This document shows positions 60,283 through 63,419 of a stretch of 63,419 nucleotides of DNA, piece after piece; position 1 is the stretch's first letter; every line of letters starts with the position of its first letter. Both the position numbers and the translations under genes were made by a program. The notes under the pieces were generated by a model. It saw only the letters and a program-made list of their open reading frames with translations, was not told the DNA's origin and made no database searches. The DNA comes from Campylobacterales bacterium (lineage in GTDB: Bacteria; Campylobacterota; Campylobacteria; Campylobacterales; JALSKU01): assembly GCA_027044945.1 (NCBI GenBank), contig JALUBK010000045.1, positions 1-63,419 of the forward strand. Direction: 5' to 3'.

Positions 60283-61875
60283 TTATTTATGAATATTTAA
60301 ATATTCTTCGTAACTACCTTTAAAATCAACAATTTTATTTTCAGATTTTAACTCTATAATTCTGGTGGCATATGAATCTATAAGCTCTCTATCGTGACTT
60401 ACACAAATAACAGTGCCTTTAAAATTCCTAAAAGCTTCTCCAAGAGCTATAATAGCTTCCAAATCAAGATGATTTGTAGGCTCATCAAAAATCAAAAAAT
60501 TTCCTTCTTCAAGCATGATTTTGCTTATCATTATTCTATGCTTTTCTCCACCACTAATACCTTGAACATTTTTTTGTTGTTCCTCTCCACTAAAAAGCAT
60601 TCTTCCAAGACAACTTCTTATTTCATTTAAATCCCTTTTTTTATCAAAATTTTCAAGCCATTGATAAAGTGTTTCATCACCTTTAATCCTATCTGTTGTA
60701 TCTTGAGGAAAATAACTATATTCTACCGTTGCTCCCCAATTTATTTGACCACTATCTGGTTTTAATTCATTAACCAATATTTTACACAATGTGCTTTTTC
60801 CTATACCGTTTAATCCTATAATTGCAACTTTTTCACCTTTTTCAAATTTTAAAGATAAATTTTTTAAAACTTGCAAATTCCCATAAGATTTTGATATATT
60901 AATTATTTCAAGAGCTTCATTTCCGATTTCTCTTTTTTGTTTAAAAACAATACTCGGTTCTCTTCTTGAACTTGTTTGTAAATCATCTATATTTATTTTA
61001 TCAAGTTGTCTTTGTCTACTGGTTGCTTGTTTTGCTTTTGAGGCATTTGCAGAAAATCTTCTAATAAAACTTTCAAGTTCTTCTTTCTCTTTTAATTTTT
61101 TATTTCTTTGGATTTCAGCTTGTTTTTGAACTAATTGAGAAGCTATATACCAATCATTATAATTGCCTGTAAATTCTCTTATTTTTTTATAATCCACATC
61201 TAAAATATGAGTAACTACACTATTTAAAAAATGTCTATCATGAGAGATAACTATTAAAGTTCCTTCGTGTCTTTTTAATTTATTTTCAAGCCATGAAATA
61301 GCTTCTAAATCAAGATTATTTGTAGGTTCATCTAAAAACAAAACTCCAGGATTTGGATACAAAACTTGGGCTAAAAGAATTTTAAATCTATCTCCTCCTT
61401 TTAATGTGCTTACTAAATTATTATGTGTTGAAATATCAAAACCAAGTTCTTCTAACATTTTTTCTATTACTATTTCGTGTTCATACATGGGGTCTTCTTC
61501 GGCACAAATAATTTCAAGCTCACTCAATCTATTGTTTACTTTTTCATCTCCAAAATCACCTTCTGCATACAATTTTTCTTTCTCTTTTGTGGCTTCATAT
61601 AATCTTTTATTTCCATAAAGAACAGCATCTTTTAAAGTAAAATCTTCAAAAGCAAATTGATTTTGACTTAATACTCCTATTTTAACACCATTATCAACAG
61701 AAATTTCTCCATTTGTTGGTTCTATTTCACCTGAAAGAATTTTTAAAAATGTAGTTTTTCCAGCTCCATTTGCACCTACGAGTCCATATCTTTTACCTTT
61801 TGTAAATTCCAAATTTATATTTTCAAAAAGAACTCTGTTTCCATATCTTTGAGTTATATTTATAGCTCTTAGCAT
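60283..61875 (-). CDS. ABC-F family ATPase
   Basis: The 530-aa soluble protein has two nucleotide-binding domains and no membrane part, so it is an ABC-F (YbiT-like translation factor group). Walker A: GANGAGKTTF near 36-45 and GLNGIGKST. Second-domain signature is ISGGEKHR; the first-domain signature reads LKGGDRF, with Lys where LSGGE has Ser. Both domains have DEPTNNLD/DEPTNHLD. A ~80-residue linker rich in charged residues is the ABC-F interaction segment. It overlaps dapD by one base. Confidence 0.93.
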   Translation of the reverse strand: MLRAINITQRYGNRVLFENINLEFTKGKRYGLVGANGAGKTTFLKILSGEIEPTNGEISVDNGVKIGVLSQNQFAFEDFTLKDAVLYGNKRLYEATKEKEKLYAEGDFGDEKVNNRLSELEIICAEEDPMYEHEIVIEKMLEELGFDISTHNNLVSTLKGGDRFKILLAQVLYPNPGVLFLDEPTNNLDLEAISWLENKLKRHEGTLIVISHDRHFLNSVVTHILDVDYKKIREFTGNYNDWYIASQLVQKQAEIQRNKKLKEKEELESFIRRFSANASKAKQATSRQRQLDKINIDDLQTSSRREPSIVFKQKREIGNEALEIINISKSYGNLQVLKNLSLKFEKGEKVAIIGLNGIGKSTLCKILVNELKPDSGQINWGATVEYSYFPQDTTDRIKGDETLYQWLENFDKKRDLNEIRSCLGRMLFSGEEQQKNVQGISGGEKHRIMISKIMLEEGNFLIFDEPTNHLDLEAIIALGEAFRNFKGTVICVSHDRELIDSYATRIIELKSENKIVDFKGSYEEYLNIHK

Positions 61876-63077
61876 TAGTGCAAATCTTTATTTAGTTTTA
61901 TTTCTCTATTGCTTTTAAAAGCTTTTATTGTTCCTTTTAGGCTATCTTGTCTAAAATGCAATCCATTCAATCCAGCCAATTCTAAACCTTTATAATTCTC
62001 TTTTATTTCAAGTTTTATTTTATTTACTTCATTTATTTTATTTATATTTTGTTCATCTATAACAACTTTAGTTCCTTCAAGTATTGCAATACCTGCATCA
62101 ACGATACAACCATCTCCTAAAGGTATTCCTGTAACAGAATTTGCTCCAAGAAGTGTATTTTCACCAATACTTACTGGATTTCCATTTGTTCCACTTAAGA
62201 CTCCAAGGATACTGGCACCGCCTCCTATATCACTTCCACTTCCTACAACTGCAGATGAACTTATTCGACCTTCTACCATCACAGCTCCCAAAGTTCCAGC
62301 ATTAAAATTTATATAACTGGCTCCTGGCATTACTGTTGTTCCGGCAGCTAACTGAGCCCCCATTCTTACTTTTGATGCATCTAAAATTCTTGTATTATTT
62401 GCAGGAATAATATGCTGTAAAAATCTAGGAAATTTATCCACTGAGTCTATACAAGGATACACTCCTTCAAGTTTTAATCCTATCTCATTTGCTCTTAACC
62501 ATTCAAGCTCTATCGGAGTATTACCACTCCATGCAACATTTGGAAGCACTCCAAAAGCTCCGTTTAAATTAATACTTCTTAAAGGTGCTTTGCCTAAAGA
62601 AAGCGCATAAAGTTTCAAATAAACACACTCTACACTCTTAGGAGCATCATCTTCAAATATAAACACAACTCTATAATCACTCTCATCAACTTCATCTCTG
62701 TCTACCAGACTGTAAAGATATTTTATAACTTGTATATTTTTATGATTATCTTCTGTAACTTCATCTAAAAAAGGATTGAAAGCTTTTATGCATTGTTTTA
62801 AAAATCTTTTATCAACTTCAAATATTTGTTCACTTTTGGAAAAGCCGACTTTTTTCCCACACTCGTTAAGTGCTGCTATAAACACAGCGGCAGCTCCAAA
62901 GTTCTCATTCCAATTTAAAAACGCAAATGAAGCTTGTAGGATTTTATCTCTGTTTAATTGCCCTTTATCGACTCTTGCTATACCAAAACCTATCGGATTT
63001 TTGTATCCTTTTATTTTTGTAGTAGATTTAACAAAATCTTTAAACTCTTCTTTTGTTTTTATCTTTTTTATTGACAC
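61875..63077 (-). CDS. dapD: Tetrahydrodipicolinate N-succinyltransferase
   Basis: DapD succinylates tetrahydrodipicolinate in the DAP pathway. The 400-aa protein has an N-terminal domain and a left-handed beta-helix (VMVEGRISSSAVVGSGSDIG, then SIGENTLLGANSVTGIPLGDG). I choose the GTG at 63077 with AAGGA upstream; the frame reaches 63101. This long form is usual in Campylobacterota. Together with dapC and dapE it supplies lysine and cell wall. Confidence 0.94.
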   Translation of the reverse strand: MSIKKIKTKEEFKDFVKSTTKIKGYKNPIGFGIARVDKGQLNRDKILQASFAFLNWNENFGAAAVFIAALNECGKKVGFSKSEQIFEVDKRFLKQCIKAFNPFLDEVTEDNHKNIQVIKYLYSLVDRDEVDESDYRVVFIFEDDAPKSVECVYLKLYALSLGKAPLRSINLNGAFGVLPNVAWSGNTPIELEWLRANEIGLKLEGVYPCIDSVDKFPRFLQHIIPANNTRILDASKVRMGAQLAAGTTVMPGASYINFNAGTLGAVMVEGRISSSAVVGSGSDIGGGASILGVLSGTNGNPVSIGENTLLGANSVTGIPLGDGCIVDAGIAILEGTKVVIDEQNINKINEVNKIKLEIKENYKGLELAGLNGLHFRQDSLKGTIKAFKSNREIKLNKDLH

Positions 63078-63144
63078 TATAATTCCTTGCTTTTTAAGCA
63101 ATTATATCTAAAATATCATTTATTTTCTATAAAATCAAAAAAAT

Positions 63145-63419
63145 CTATCCTGCCAAAACAATAATCAAAGCTACAAGAATACTCAAGAGTGCATAACCAG
63201 CATAAGTATTAAGACGACCATTATGCATTTTAGCTAAGATTTTAGATAATTTTTGTGTAAAATTTATAACAGGATATAACACAAAACGATCTATCAAATG
63301 CACCTCTTCTTTTTTTCTTTTTATTGTTACACGAAAGTATTCTATATTTTCATGCTGATTTGTAACTTCAGGATGTAAAATCGTATTAAAAATAACTCTT
63401 ACAGGCTGTGCAAAGCCAG
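63145..63419 (-). CDS. C-terminus of HyfB/NuoL-like proton-channel subunit (partial)
   Basis: An open frame enters from the right edge and ends at a TAG (63147-63145); about 90 residues are visible. They begin GFAQPVRVIFNTIL, contain DRFVLYPVINFTQKL, NGRLNTYAGYALLSI, and end in a membrane helix LVALIIVLAG. This is the C-terminal pattern of HyfB/HycC-type subunits of formate hydrogenlyase or related antiporter-like complexes, also found in NuoL. The N-terminal part lies outside, so the complex type is not determined. Confidence 0.75.
   Translation of the reverse strand, partial: GFAQPVRVIFNTILHPEVTNQHENIEYFRVTIKRKKEEVHLIDRFVLYPVINFTQKLSKILAKMHNGRLNTYAGYALLSILVALIIVLAG

Overview
The window is a very AT-rich chromosomal segment of a Campylobacterota (epsilonproteobacterial) genome; the exact genus cannot be settled from sequence alone. 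The assignment rests on gene content and order: two b-type ATP synthase genes (atpF' and atpF) downstream of parA/parB, the chain rplU-rpmA-obgE-proB-fmt-birA-parA-parB-atp-tolQRAB-pal, the lysC-hobA-holB-folP-queC block with the Campylobacterota-specific replication factor HobA, a fused ResB-CcsA cytochrome c maturation protein, and a menaquinone/futalosine-type MTA/SAH nucleosidase. Nearly all of it is core housekeeping DNA, densely packed, with many 1-4 nt start/stop overlaps.

Layout. 1-451 holds a decayed REP-associated tyrosine transposase (RAYT) flanked by inverted copies of a ~24 nt motif. Positions 469-5479 (minus) read slyD, a truncated NtrC/Fis-like regulator, fabD, a nitrilase-family amidase, mtn, a TtcA-like PP-loop ATPase, and a cysteine-rich lipoprotein. 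5543-10151 (minus) is the Tol-Pal envelope operon (tolQ, tolR, tolA-like, tolB, pal, cpoB), preceded by the F1Fo ATP synthase operon (atpF', F, H, A, G, D, C; 10155-15914) and by parA/parB, birA, fmt, proB, obgE, rpmA, rplU (16036-21718). 21808-31171 (minus) carries a methyltransferase, ridA, dapE, mutS2, murC, dapC, an apparently inactive nitrilase homologue, xseB and a zinc-binding (CZB) chemoreceptor. 31261-38058 (minus) is ileS, a 35-aa membrane ORF, gatA, guaB and metX.

38168-39704 (plus) has a CinA-like gene and a Lys-Glu-Val-Asp tRNA cluster behind a consensus sigma70 promoter. 39825-50480 (minus) carries hemW, tatB, tatC, queA, kdsA, ribH, nusB, pyrF, an AsmA-like protein, tRNA-Ser(GCT) and ccsBA. 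50544-55225 (plus) is rppH, lysC, hobA, holB, folP, queC; then a DMT transporter and a DUF3108 protein (minus), mscS and der (plus), and a DsbC-like protein, an ABC-F ATPase and dapD (minus). The right edge holds the C-terminus of a large HyfB/NuoL-like proton-channel subunit.

The genes work together in several themes: lysine/diaminopimelate synthesis (lysC, dapD, dapC, dapE) feeding peptidoglycan (murC); energy conversion (ATP synthase, cytochrome c maturation, HyfB-like subunit, Tat export); envelope integrity (Tol-Pal, AsmA, KDO synthesis); queuosine (queA, queC), folate and riboflavin synthesis. I found no CRISPR array, phage, defence island or obviously novel multi-gene system. The items most worth a second look are the RAYT remnant, the CX3C-rich lipoprotein, the active-site-less nitrilase paralogue, the TtcA-like protein lacking one Fe-S cysteine, the atpD/atpC intercistronic terminator-like hairpin, the rplU leader palindrome and the coupled 35-aa membrane ORF.
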